NCBI GenBank assembly: GCA_017643585.1
Contig: JAEPND010000018.1
Location: 1-38,502 of the forward strand
Direction: 5' to 3'
DNA: 38,502 bases
From: Maricaulis sp.
Lineage (GTDB): Bacteria; Pseudomonadota; Alphaproteobacteria; Caulobacterales; Maricaulaceae
Part shown: positions 23,948 through 31,836 of the stretch, one piece after another
Numbering within the stretch: the stretch's first letter is position 1
Layout: each line of letters begins with the position of its first letter
The notes under the pieces: model-generated
The model's input: only the letters and a program-made list of their open reading frames with translations
Databases searched by the model: none
Told to the model about the DNA's origin: nothing
Made by a program: the position numbers and the translations under genes

Positions 23948-24160
23948 ATGGACGGAGAATCCCTCGACCAGGCAGATCTGCTGGCTCAGCTGGAAACGCT
24001 GAAGGAAGAGCACGAGGCGTTGAACGCCGAAGTGGATGCGCTTGCTGAAAACGGCGTCATCGACCAGTTGAAATTTGCGCGCATGAAAAAGGAAAAGCTG
24101 AGGCTCAAGGACGAGATCAGCAAGGTCGTCGACCAGATCACGCCTGATATAATCGCCTGA
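23948..24160 (+). CDS. DUF465 (YdcH-like) small coiled-coil protein, second copy
   Basis: The 70-residue protein has an acidic N-terminus and a coiled coil (LETLKEEHEALNAEVDALAE), then the family core LKFARMKKEKLRLKDEISKV. It shares the KKEKLR-K motif with the gene at 22922-23110. It is 156 bp downstream of ubiX on the same strand and stops immediately next to the convergent GGDEF gene. The intergenic 23792-23947 contains an inverted GAACGC/GCGTTC pair but no clear terminator. Confidence 0.82.
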   Translation: MDGESLDQADLLAQLETLKEEHEALNAEVDALAENGVIDQLKFARMKKEKLRLKDEISKVVDQITPDIIA

Positions 24161-24904
24161 TTAACCGACCTGTTTCTGGTCGTCGTCTGATTTTTGAGCC
24201 TGTTTGCGCGCATACATGGCGGCGTCGGCCTCGGCCAGTGCCTCGTCAGCATTGCGCCCTGCGACGAGCGGCTGCGTACCCCAGGCCGCGCCCACAGTCA
24301 GCGGTCGCCCGGCATATTCGAATGGAGTGCTGTCGATCAGATCGACCAGTTCCTGGGCCTTGGCTTCAGCGCCTTCCGGTCCGGTCAGGGTCAGGACCAC
24401 ACCAAATTCATCACCACCGAGACGACCCACCGAGTCGGTTTCACGCACATGTGCGCTCAACAGGGCAGAGACATGGTGAAGCGCGGCATCGCCGGCGGCA
24501 TGGCCATAGGTGTCATTGACCGCCTTGAAGCCGTTGAGATCGATAAAGACCAGTGCTGACGGTGCATTATGGCGTTCGGCCAGGGCCAGGGCCCGGCTGA
24601 CCTCGCGCAGGAAGGCGCGACGGTTGAGGACCGGTAGCATGACGTCGTGATCGGCCAGGCTTTCCAGCTCGCGCACCCGGCCGCGTAGACGTTCCGTCTC
24701 CTTGCGCAGCTGATCCACTTCGCCCATCAGCGAGAGCAGGGCGCGCTGGACATTCGGCGTCAGCTCGGCTTCCGGCACACCCATGATGGACGCGGCGTCA
24801 CGCGGGGCCGCTGCACCGCCTGTCGAGGACGAGGCGGATGAGGCGCTCTTCGTCTTGCTTGTTCGCGTCACCGACTGGGGCGTATTTACCGGTCCAATGC
24901 GCAT
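24161..24904 (-). CDS. Diguanylate cyclase, GGDEF domain with I-site
   Basis: This protein (about 247 aa) makes cyclic di-GMP from two GTP. An N-terminal Ser/Ala-rich region is followed by a short coiled coil (LMGEVDQLRKETERLRGRVR) and a complete GGDEF domain. The signature is intact (SVGRLGGDEFGVVL). RETD stands five residues before GGDEF, which is the canonical RxxD inhibitory site for product feedback. FIDLNGFKAVNDTYGHAAGD is the substrate-site region. No sensor or membrane domain is seen. The ATG at 24904 has GGAG upstream. It is divergent from purE. Confidence 0.93.
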   Translation of the reverse strand: MRIGPVNTPQSVTRTSKTKSASSASSSTGGAAAPRDAASIMGVPEAELTPNVQRALLSLMGEVDQLRKETERLRGRVRELESLADHDVMLPVLNRRAFLREVSRALALAERHNAPSALVFIDLNGFKAVNDTYGHAAGDAALHHVSALLSAHVRETDSVGRLGGDEFGVVLTLTGPEGAEAKAQELVDLIDSTPFEYAGRPLTVGAAWGTQPLVAGRNADEALAEADAAMYARKQAQKSDDDQKQVG

Positions 24905-25070
24905 CGCGCGCTCCTGGTGATTCTTTTCCAACATCAGGCTCGGCATTCGAGGTTAAGAAAACCTCAAGCAGGGCAGGATTCCCCGAGTCGAAGACGATAC
25001 AATCACGACTCTTGACCTTGCCGCCGGTGCAGCTATGGTCGCGCGCTTCCTTTTCAAGGCAGGAAGCAAG

Positions 25071-25580
25071 ATGAGCGACATTTCGCCCGCCAATTCCCAG
25101 CACCCCGACGTGGCCATTGTCATGGGCTCGCGCTCCGACTGGCCAACCATGGAAAGAGCCGCTGCTGTGCTCGACGAGCTGGGCGTGGCTTATGCGTCAA
25201 AGGTCGTCTCGGCGCACCGCACACCGGATCGCCTGGTTGAGTTTTCCAAGTCCGCGCGGGATGAAGGCATCAAGGTCATCATTGCCGGTGCCGGTGGCGC
25301 TGCACACCTGCCGGGAATGGTCGCCTCGATGACGTCTCTGCCGGTATTGGGGGTGCCCGTGAAGTCAAAGGCCCTGAGTGGCAAGGACAGCCTGCTCTCC
25401 ATCGTTCAGATGCCGGGCGGTATTCCTGTCGGTACGCTGGCGATTGGCGATGCCGGGGCCAAGAATGCCGGTCTGCTGGCCGCCTCCATCCTCTCCCTGT
25501 CCGATGCGGATCTTGCCGCACGTCTCGATGCCTGGCGCCAGGCCCAGACGGACAGTGTCGTTGAAAGCGTCAAGGACTAG
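25071..25580 (+). CDS. purE: N5-carboxyaminoimidazole ribonucleotide mutase PurE
   Basis: PurE converts N5-CAIR to CAIR in purine synthesis, using the product of PurK. The 169-aa protein has [19 protein letters not shown] at about 13-31, [12 protein letters not shown] with the catalytic His, and [20 protein letters not shown], all diagnostic of class I Pur[21 protein letters not shown] and [14 protein letters not shown] close the domain. The ATG at 25071 has AGGAAG upstream. It is 6 bp upstream of purK, so the two are one operon. Confidence 0.98.
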   Translation: MSDISPANSQHPDVAIVMGSRSDWPTMERAAAVLDELGVAYASKVVSAHRTPDRLVEFSKSARDEGIKVIIAGAGGAAHLPGMVASMTSLPVLGVPVKSKALSGKDSLLSIVQMPGGIPVGTLAIGDAGAKNAGLLAASILSLSDADLAARLDAWRQAQTDSVVESVKD

Positions 25581-25586
25581 ACACGC

Positions 25587-26666
25587 ATGAGCCACGCGCC
25601 TCTCGCTCCCGGATCGGTTATTGGAATTCTTGGCGGGGGGCAGCTGGGCCGCATGCTCGCTGTTGCCGGCGCCGAGCTGGGTTTCGACATCCATATCTTT
25701 GATCCCGAACCGGAATGCCCGGCCTCGCGTGTCGCCGCCCGTGCCTGGGCTGCGCCCTGGTCGGATGTAGGCGCCGTTGAGGGCTTTGCCGATCGCTGTG
25801 ACGCCATCACCTATGAATTCGAAAACGTCCCGGTCTCGGCCGTCGAGATCGCCGCGCGCGTGTCCGGTCTGCGTCCGGGCGCGCGCTCGCTTGAGCTGAC
25901 CCAGGACCGGGTAATCGAGAAGACCTTCATCAACGAGGCCGGTGTCGCAACTGTGCCATTTGCACCTGTGGGTGATCTGACCGAGCTGATGGAAGCGGTA
26001 GCCTTGATCGGTACGCCCTCCGTACTCAAGACCCGGCGTTTCGGTTATGACGGCAAGGGCCAGGCGTGGATCCGCTCTCATGATGATATCGAACACGCTT
26101 GGAAAGCGATCGGTGAACAGCCAGCCATTCTGGAAGGCGCGGCCGCCTTTGTGCGTGAGCTTTCCGTCGTTGCCGCCCGCAGCCTGGACGGCGAGGTCCG
26201 GGCCTATCCGCTGGGCGAGAATGTGCATGGCGACGGGATCCTGAAGACGACAACGGCTCCGGCGCCGAATCTGCCGGCGGCGACGCTGGCCCGGGCCGAG
26301 GAGATCGCCGGCGCCATCGGTGGCGGCCTCGATCATGTCGGCGTGTTCGCTGTCGAGCTTTTCGAGCTGAAAAGCGGAGAGCTTCTGGTCAATGAAATCG
26401 CGCCGCGTGTGCACAATACGGGTCACTGGACCCAGGACGCCTGTGCCTGTTCGCAGTTCGAACAGCATATGCGCGCCGTGGCCGGCTGGCCGCTGGGCGA
26501 TGCCCGCCCGCACTCGTCAGCGGTGATGACCAATCTGATCGGTCATGACGCGGATGACTGGCAGGCGCTCTCTGCAGATCCCGAAGTCCGCCTGCATCTT
26601 TATGGCAAGCGCACCACCAAGCCGGGCCGCAAGATGGGCCATATCAATCGGCTGGGGCGGTTGTAG
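25587..26666 (+). CDS. purK: N5-carboxyaminoimidazole ribonucleotide synthase PurK
   Basis: PurK is an ATP-grasp enzyme that carboxylates AIR with bicarbonate to N5-CAIR. The 359-aa product has SVIGILGGGQLGRMLAVAG, then FDPEPECPAS and ITYEFENVPV. The ATP-grasp core follows (VLKTRRFGYDGKGQAWI), and the metal/substrate segment is VNEIAPRVHNTGHWTQDAC at about 270-288. It is translationally close to purE (6-bp gap) and convergent with the PilZ gene. Confidence 0.98.
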   Translation: MSHAPLAPGSVIGILGGGQLGRMLAVAGAELGFDIHIFDPEPECPASRVAARAWAAPWSDVGAVEGFADRCDAITYEFENVPVSAVEIAARVSGLRPGARSLELTQDRVIEKTFINEAGVATVPFAPVGDLTELMEAVALIGTPSVLKTRRFGYDGKGQAWIRSHDDIEHAWKAIGEQPAILEGAAAFVRELSVVAARSLDGEVRAYPLGENVHGDGILKTTTAPAPNLPAATLARAEEIAGAIGGGLDHVGVFAVELFELKSGELLVNEIAPRVHNTGHWTQDACACSQFEQHMRAVAGWPLGDARPHSSAVMTNLIGHDADDWQALSADPEVRLHLYGKRTTKPGRKMGHINRLGRL

Positions 26667-26669
26667 GGG

Positions 26670-27233
26670 CTAGTCCAGCGCTGCTTCCCGGGGCGGGTGG
26701 AAGCGGACTGCAAAGCGGTCATTCACGACTTTCATGACGGTTGCCGGCATGTCGCAAATGGTGACGGTCTCGTCGACCTCGGGCAGGGTGTCGGCCGTGA
26801 AACTGGCGCCCTCCACCGTGAGTTTTTGCAGGGTGACTTCAGAGCTCTCGCCATTCTCGCGACTGAGAGTCAGCGTAGGGGCCTGGCCATCCTTGCGCAG
26901 GGTGATGTTCATGCGTTCCAGGCTGCGGCGGGTGGACAGCTCGTTGGCGAGTGCCCGTGCCCCGGCAGACGCGGTGAACTGGACGCCGAACTCATTGCCG
27001 TCAACCCAGGCGACCTTGCCCACGAACCGGCCGAGAGCCGGGATGTTGAGGCCGATCCGGTCATCCTGGGAGGGTTGGCGCGTGGCGGACAGGCGGACAC
27101 CACCCGGGGCCAGGTCACAGATCTCACAGGCTGTTGCCCCGATCGCATCGGTCATGAAGCTGCCCAGGATCTGCATCTGGATGCGGGTTCCACCGCGACG
27201 TTCTTCCGGATTTGTAGACTCGCTGATCGCCAT
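26670..27233 (-). CDS. PilZ-domain protein, probable c-di-GMP effector
   Basis: The 187-aa protein has an N-terminal PilZ domain. The c-di-GMP contacts are RxxxR as R13-G-G-T-R17 and D40-L-A-P-G-G, which is the DxSxxG motif with Ala in place of Ser. V-A-W-V-D-G-N-E-F-G-V-Q-F matches the usual last strand. The second half (LTLSRENGESSEVTLQKLTV and onward) may be a degenerate second PilZ domain. The ATG at 27233 is chosen; the frame extends further without support. It stands 4 bp from the purK stop, convergent. Binding is likely but the Ser-to-Ala change makes it uncertain. Confidence 0.78.
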   Translation of the reverse strand: MAISESTNPEERRGGTRIQMQILGSFMTDAIGATACEICDLAPGGVRLSATRQPSQDDRIGLNIPALGRFVGKVAWVDGNEFGVQFTASAGARALANELSTRRSLERMNITLRKDGQAPTLTLSRENGESSEVTLQKLTVEGASFTADTLPEVDETVTICDMPATVMKVVNDRFAVRFHPPREAALD

Positions 27234-27411
27234 GAATACAGGACCTCTCACGTATGCGCGGGACAGATATGGCCCGAATTCGTGAACAATCACGTGATGC
27301 AACTCACGGTGACCGGTAATATTGTATGACAGCTTCGGGTAACGCTTTGTTAAGCTGACCGGGCAGCGGATGAAACGCGCATTCCCGTGCCACCCGGCGT
27401 ATAAGAGCGTG

Positions 27412-28200
27412 ATGGCAGACATATCTCCCAACCGGTTTCGAAATGATTGCGGCCCGTTCGACCTGATCGGGGACATTCATGGCTGTGCCGCGGAAACCGA
27501 GATGCTGCTGGAAAAACTGGGGTATCGCATCGAGTTCCAGGGTCCAGCGGGCAGCCGCTCCTATGACATCTCCCATCCGCAGCGGCGCAAGCCGGTCTTC
27601 CTGGGGGACCTGGTTGATCGCGGCCCGCGATCGCCGGATGTGATGCGCTTGGTCATGGGCATGGTCAAACGCGGCGATGCGCTGGCGGTGGTTGGCAACC
27701 ATGATGACAAGTTCCGCCGCTGGCTCGATGGCAAGACTGTGCGCATGACCCACGGCATCGAAGAGACAGCGGAGCAGTTCGAGCGGGAAGACGCAGCCTT
27801 CAAGGCCGAGTGCCGGGCTTTCATACGGGGGCTGCCAACCCATCTCATTCTGGACGAGGGGGAATTGCTGGTGGCCCATGCTGGTCTGGCCGAGAAGTTC
27901 CACGGTCGGTTCAGCGGCGAGGAACGGTCCTTTGCCATGTTCGGCGATGTCGCCAAACAGCGCGACCAGTACGGCCTGCCGGTGCGTCTGAACTGGGCGG
28001 CGGAGTATTCAGGCAAGCGCACGGTTGTCCACGGTCATGTTGCCGAGCCGGACGTGCGTGAACTCAACAATGTCTATTGCATCGATACCGGCTGTTGTTT
28101 CGGCGGGCATCTGACGGCCATGCGCTGGCCGGAGCGCGAGCTGGTCCAGGTCCAGGCGAAAGAGGCCTATTTCCATTCACCGCGCTGGGCTCAGGCATAG
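27412..28200 (+). CDS. Metallophosphoesterase family protein (PrpE/PNKP-like)
   Basis: The 262-aa protein is a calcineurin-type phosphoesterase close to Ser/Thr phosphatase-like and PrpE/PNKP proteins. The metal motifs are all visible: DLIGDIHG (GDxHG), VFLGDLVDRGPRS (GDxVDRG), VVGNHDDK (GNHD), LLVAHAGL and VVHGHVAEP (GH). C-terminal NNVYCIDTGCCFGGHLTAM is typical. Nucleotide-polyphosphate or protein phosphatase activity is possible. The ATG at 27412 is preferred; an in-frame ATG at 27370 exists. The end overlaps the convergent GST gene by 10 bp. Confidence 0.85.
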   Translation: MADISPNRFRNDCGPFDLIGDIHGCAAETEMLLEKLGYRIEFQGPAGSRSYDISHPQRRKPVFLGDLVDRGPRSPDVMRLVMGMVKRGDALAVVGNHDDKFRRWLDGKTVRMTHGIEETAEQFEREDAAFKAECRAFIRGLPTHLILDEGELLVAHAGLAEKFHGRFSGEERSFAMFGDVAKQRDQYGLPVRLNWAAEYSGKRTVVHGHVAEPDVRELNNVYCIDTGCCFGGHLTAMRWPERELVQVQAKEAYFHSPRWAQA

Positions 28201-28793
28201 ACGACCGGTTCCGGCGGGCTTGAGGCTGCGATGCTCGCATGGCCCCGTAGCTTGTCCCGGAGCACCCTGAGGGGCGGCTGGTCTGGCGTGGCGAGGCCAT
28301 AACACTCCATGTGATCAAGGGACGAGATCAGGTGGAAGTCGAGATAACGCGGTGTCTCGGCATTGAAGAGATCGATATTGGCGTCGAGCCAGTCGAATCC
28401 CTTGGTGAAAACCGCCCGGGCCTTGTCGAAAAACGGCTGGTTCTCGGTGTTCAGCCCCGTCCGGGCGCCCAGTAACAGGCGCGTTTCCGCCGACATCATC
28501 CCGTTCAGGACCGTACGGGCATTCAGCTCCCGCACATCAGTGGTCAACACACCATAGCGGTCGGCCGGGTCATGTTTGCGCACCAGATAGGCGGCGATGT
28601 GGTCGCTGTCATAGACCGTCAGATCACCGTCATTGAGCACCGGCACCAGCATCAGCGGATTGCCGGCAAACTTGTCCTCGCTGAACTCGGCAACATTGCC
28701 GGCATCCACCATGTCATAGGCCAGCCCGTAATGGTCGAGCAGGAGACGCACCTTGCGGGCGAAGTGTGAGGCGGGTGTGGCGACAAGCTGCAT
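28191..28793 (-). CDS. Glutathione S-transferase family protein
   Basis: The 200-aa protein has a GST N-terminal thioredoxin-fold (VATPASHFARKVRLLLDHYG, then NPLMLVPVLNDGDLTVYDSD with the cis-Pro V-P and the DSD glutathione contact) and a helical C-terminal domain. Catalytic Ser or Cys near TPASHFARK is plausible. The substrate is unknown. The start codon is directly preceded by a perfect 13-bp hairpin that contains the ribosome-binding site, so translation is probably restrained. It is 67 bp downstream of the alternative oxidase gene on the same strand. Confidence 0.85.
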   Translation of the reverse strand: MQLVATPASHFARKVRLLLDHYGLAYDMVDAGNVAEFSEDKFAGNPLMLVPVLNDGDLTVYDSDHIAAYLVRKHDPADRYGVLTTDVRELNARTVLNGMMSAETRLLLGARTGLNTENQPFFDKARAVFTKGFDWLDANIDLFNAETPRYLDFHLISSLDHMECYGLATPDQPPLRVLRDKLRGHASIAASSPPEPVVYA

Positions 28794-28794
28794 G

Positions 28795-28825
28795 GATATC
28801 TCCCCTGGCTGACAGGGGAGATATC
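28795..28825 (-). promoter_or_regulatory. RBS-sequestering hairpin at the GST start
   Basis: GATATCTCCCCTG and its exact complement CAGGGGAGATATC form a 13-bp stem with a 5-base loop. On the mRNA the 3' arm contains AGGGGAG, the Shine-Dalgarno sequence of the GST gene, and ends one base before its AUG. The structure could act as a translational switch or RNA thermometer, or it may serve as a 3' end for the oxidase message, although it lacks a U run. Confidence 0.7.
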
Positions 28826-28860
28826 GAGATTGCCAGCTCCGGGTTCAAGCCGGGCCGGGA

Positions 28861-29514
28861 TCAAGCCGCGGCGGTTCGCGCCTTGCGGCCCAGCGCGTCG
28901 GCAAAGCCGTGATTGACATCGCGGTGTTCGGCCTCGTCGGCGCGCACAGCGATGACGACATCGCGCAGGCGGGCATCCGCCGGCAGGTTCCAGTACTTGA
29001 TGGCGATATCCGGTGCCGGAACATTGTCGTGGCGGCCGGCATCAATCTCGTTGAGATAGGCGGTGTAGCTGATCACGGCCTCTTCCTCGAAATAGCCGAT
29101 CACGCGATGGGCGGTGCGCGGGGCGAAGAGGTAGAGGAAGAAATAGGCGTTATAGAAAATCGCCTGCGTGATCATGATGACCAGTCGCTCGAACAGGGTC
29201 GGCTTGGCGATCTCGATGAAGGTCATCAGGTGCATGCGCTCATTCTCGGCCTCGTCCAGCAAGGTGCGGATCCAGCCCTCATCATCACGGATCCGGCGCA
29301 GTGCTTTGAGATGCTGCAGCAAGCCACCCACCATGCCGGGCACAGCGGCCACCGTCTCCAGCACAACGGCCCGGTGGCCGTAACGCTTGGCGAAAAACGT
29401 GTCGGCGAAAAAGCGCAACATCTTCACAAAACCCAGGGCGATATGGTCGCCCAGGCCCTGCGGTTTGAGGTGATAGTCCAGGTCGTGGGTCCGACCCCGG
29501 TTTCCGGTCTGCAT
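28861..29514 (-). CDS. aox: Alternative oxidase (ubiquinol oxidase)
   Basis: This is a di-iron ubiquinol oxidase that passes electrons from ubiquinol to oxygen without proton pumping, membrane-bound on one leaflet. All six ligands are present: E53 ([10 protein letters not shown]), E92 and H95 (NERMHL), a Glu of the EEE at 143-145, and E194 and H197 ([11 protein letters not shown]). [20 protein letters not shown] is the second hydrophobic helix. The regulatory Cys of plant forms is not seen. The preferred ATG is 29514, with GGAGGG 6 bases upstream; an in-frame ATG lies at 29541. Bacterial AOX is uncommon but known from Novosphingobium and other marine alphaproteobacteria. Confidence 0.93.
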   Translation of the reverse strand: MQTGNRGRTHDLDYHLKPQGLGDHIALGFVKMLRFFADTFFAKRYGHRAVVLETVAAVPGMVGGLLQHLKALRRIRDDEGWIRTLLDEAENERMHLMTFIEIAKPTLFERLVIMITQAIFYNAYFFLYLFAPRTAHRVIGYFEEEAVISYTAYLNEIDAGRHDNVPAPDIAIKYWNLPADARLRDVVIAVRADEAEHRDVNHGFADALGRKARTAAA

Positions 29515-29632
29515 CTGGCCCTCCTTGTCGGGCAATGTCATGCCGACAATCTAGGAAATCTGGACACAAGAATCCCTATGGCACGCCGTCGCGCGGCGGC
29601 TAAGCGCACACTTATTGTAGGGTTGTTTCGGA

Positions 29633-30310
29633 TCAGACCCGCGGGCCGAAACCGTAACGCATCTTGCCGAGGATGGAGCCGAGATCAGGCAGGTTGGCGG
29701 TGGCCTTGCGGAACTGCCACTTGGCCTTCTCGAACTGCATCACATTCTCGATGCGATGATCGAGGAATTCCCGTGCGCGCGGTTTTTCCGGGTCGCTCTC
29801 GCCCAGCCAGACGCTGAGTGTTGAGCCATAGACACCGGACAGGATGGCGCGTTTGGAATAGAAGTTGAAGTCGGTCGACTGATCGCCGATCGCCCGCCAG
29901 ACCGTGTCACAGCTGTTCCAGACCAGGCTGGCGCTCTCGATCACGGCGTCCGGCAGCAACAGGCGCGCACGCGCGCGGCGAGCTGCTTCCTCGTTGGAGC
30001 CGATGGCTTCCAGACGGGCCAGCACGCAGAACGTCACCCGGTCGCGCACTTTCATGTCCGCGATGTCCTTGTCGAGAATCGCTTTTTCAGCCTCTGCATC
30101 CATCTGGTTGGACCAGTGAATGATCAGGTCGAGTTCTTCGCGCGGGCAGGCCAGGTGTGCCAATCCTGCATCGACGCCGGATTCTTTTACAGCGGCCGCG
30201 AAACTGTCGGCGGTCCAGCCGTCAAATGCTGCAATCCCCAGTGCAGACTGCAAAATCGCGTCTCTTGTGATATGGTGAAGGTCTGGAGCGGTGTCGGAAG
30301 AACGTGTCAT
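29633..30310 (-). CDS. COQ9-family ubiquinone biosynthesis protein
   Basis: COQ9 is a lipid-binding TetR-like-fold protein that presents ubiquinone precursors to COQ7. The 225-aa product starts like a TetR helix-turn-helix fold ([20 protein letters not shown]). It carries the COQ9 signature [20 protein letters not shown], followed by [20 protein letters not shown], and a C-terminal amphipathic segment ([20 protein letters not shown]). It is 118 bp upstream of the alternative oxidase, on the same strand, and divergent from rpsU. Confidence 0.92.
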   Translation of the reverse strand: MTRSSDTAPDLHHITRDAILQSALGIAAFDGWTADSFAAAVKESGVDAGLAHLACPREELDLIIHWSNQMDAEAEKAILDKDIADMKVRDRVTFCVLARLEAIGSNEEAARRARARLLLPDAVIESASLVWNSCDTVWRAIGDQSTDFNFYSKRAILSGVYGSTLSVWLGESDPEKPRAREFLDHRIENVMQFEKAKWQFRKATANLPDLGSILGKMRYGFGPRV

Positions 30311-30462
30311 GCGCCCTGTCTACGTCATCTTTGCTGCAAGGTCATCCGTCCGAGATGTCACAGCACTGTGGACACAGCGTCGCAGCTCTGCTATCTGCCG
30401 CGCCTCTGGCGAACCAGCGATGTGGGGAAGGTCCTCGCATCCTAATTAATGGAGAGAGAGCC

Positions 30463-30693
30463 ATCGTACAGATCGTTGTGCGCGATAATAACGTGGAGCA
30501 AGCGCTCCGCGCGCTGAAAAAGAAAATGCAGCGGGAGGGTACCTTCCGTGAGATGAAGCGCCGGAATCATTTTGAGAAGCCGTCGGAGAAAAAAGCTCGC
30601 CAGAAGGCTGAAGCTATTCGCCGTGCGCGCAAGCTCGCTCGCAAACGCGCCCAGCGCGAAGGCCTCGTAGGCCGCCGTGGCGGACGTCGCTAG
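30463..30693 (+). CDS. rpsU: 30S ribosomal protein S21, apparent ATC start codon
   Basis: S21 is a small basic protein of the 30S subunit (76 aa). [40 protein letters not shown] and [20 protein letters not shown] are diagnostic. In relatives the protein begins M-V-Q-I, but here the codon before GTA-CAG-ATC is ATC, not ATG. GGAG lies 8 bases before the ATC at the normal spacing. The next in-frame candidate, GTG at 30478, would drop conserved residues and is too far from the ribosome-binding site. An ATG at 30449 is out of frame. An ATC start would be IF3-sensitive, as ATT is for E. coli infC. A terminator follows. Confidence 0.9.
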   Translation: MVQIVVRDNNVEQALRALKKKMQREGTFREMKRRNHFEKPSEKKARQKAEAIRRARKLARKRAQREGLVGRRGGRR

Positions 30694-30720
30694 GGTCGCC
30701 AGGACCTATAGTAAGTCAAG

Positions 30721-30759
30721 AAAAGGCCGTTCCCGAAAGGGAGCGGCTTTTTCTTTTTT
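30721..30759 (+). terminator. Intrinsic terminator of rpsU
   Basis: GCCGTTCCC-GAAA-GGGAGCGGC is a 9-bp stem (one G-T pair) with a GAAA tetraloop followed by a long T-rich tract. It lies 27 bp after the rpsU stop. Confidence 0.92.
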
Positions 30760-30764
30760 GATCT

Positions 30765-30932
30765 TGGTTTTTTATCTCACGGCAGTTCGCTGCACTCACG
30801 CCTCCGATGGGGCGGCGCATGGGCGCCGGCGCGCGGTCGCGCTTGCGACGTGGTTTTCGATCTCACGGCAATTCGCTTTGCTCACACCTCCGATGGGGCG
30901 GCCTGACCGGCCGACGCGCGGTCGCGCTTGCG
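30765..30932 (+). repeat. Tandem pair of ~82-bp repeats
   Basis: Two direct copies (30765-30847 and 30851-30932) begin TGGTTTT, share ATCTCACGGCA and CCTCCGATGGGGCGGC, and end CGCGCGGTCGCGCTTGCG (first copy) or CGCGGTCGCGCTTGCG. They are about 85% alike and are separated by 3 bp. Neither contains a gene. Confidence 0.75.
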
Positions 30933-31239
30933 CCGCCTTTGGCGTCGGAGGAGCCTCGCTCCTATCCTTTTCCCTTGGGGGGATAAGTTTAGCTCTTTCC
31001 GGCCTCCCCCGCCTGCGGGGGAGGTGTCCTTCGTAGCCTTGGCGAAGAAGGACGGAGGGGGACAGAATGTTCCGGAGAAAACACCGACAGCGGCCCCCAT
31101 CAGCCCGGCCACTCTGTGAGCGCCCGGACAGCTCCCCCGCAAGCGGAGGAGCCCGGAGGATCGGCGACACGCCGGGGTAAGCCCGGAATGGCGGGTTGAA
31201 GCGCGTATTTGAGAAGCTTCAGCGGAAGAAAGAACAACG

Positions 31240-31836
31240 CTACCCGACCCGCTCCGCGATCTCCCATAGCGTGTCCTTGCCGAAATAGAGGTCATCGCCG
31301 ACGAAGAAGCTGGGAATGCCGAAGACATCGCGGTCGACAGCGGCCTGGGTGCTGTCCATCAGCGCTTTCTTGATGGCCGGTTCCTGGCTGCGTGCCAGGA
31401 TGTGCGCTCCGTCCAGGCCCGCGTCATTGAAGGCTTTGGCGAAAGTGTCCGGATCATCCATCTTGGTGCCGGCTTCCCAGATGTGGTGGAATCCTGCAGC
31501 GAGATACTCGTCCAGATAACCTTCACCGATGGCCACGAAACACCCGCGCATCAACATCAGCGTATTGACCGGGAAATTGGGATTGAACTGGAAGTCCGTA
31601 ATGCCGTGGCGTGTCTGAAAGCGCTCCATCTCGGTGCCCAGATACCTCATCTTCGCGGGCACACTGCCGAAGGCCAGCATGGGCGGCGTATTGCCTGTCG
31701 ATTTGAAAATACCGCCCAGCAGGACAGGGGTCGTCTTGATCTCGGCCGTCTTGAACGCCTCCATTGTCTGCATGGCCTTCCAGGCCAGATAAGCGTTGGG
31801 GCTGCCGAAATCGAACAGGAATTCTACATCAGACAT
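31240..31836 (-). CDS. 2-hydroxychromene-2-carboxylate isomerase family, DsbA-like
   Basis: The 198-aa protein has the thioredoxin/DsbA-like fold of the HCCA isomerase (kappa-GST-like) family. EFLFDFGSPNAYLAWKAM carries the family FDFxSP motif, with the Ser that replaces the DsbA catalytic Cys. GIPSFFVGDDLYFGKDTLWE closes the fold with the cis-Pro. The prototype acts in naphthalene breakdown with glutathione; here the substrate is unknown. Its ATG overlaps the stop of the SDR gene by one base (TAATG), so the two are translationally coupled. It is likely under control of the divergent HxlR regulator. Confidence 0.88.
   Translation of the reverse strand: MSDVEFLFDFGSPNAYLAWKAMQTMEAFKTAEIKTTPVLLGGIFKSTGNTPPMLAFGSVPAKMRYLGTEMERFQTRHGITDFQFNPNFPVNTLMLMRGCFVAIGEGYLDEYLAAGFHHIWEAGTKMDDPDTFAKAFNDAGLDGAHILARSQEPAIKKALMDSTQAAVDRDVFGIPSFFVGDDLYFGKDTLWEIAERVG

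Larger units (their letters stand above)
30694..31239. other. 546-bp intergenic region with terminator and repeats
   Basis: No gene is supported. The region holds the rpsU terminator, the tandem repeat pair and a hairpin-rich repeat (about 31005-31170) with CTCCCCCGCCTGCGGGGGAG and the GTAGCCTTGGCGAAG core shared with 13361-13375. Short open frames here are low-complexity and cross the repeats. Confidence 0.6.

Noticed and set aside
25365-26513. 382-residue minus-strand open frame
   Set aside because: It is antisense to purE and purK.
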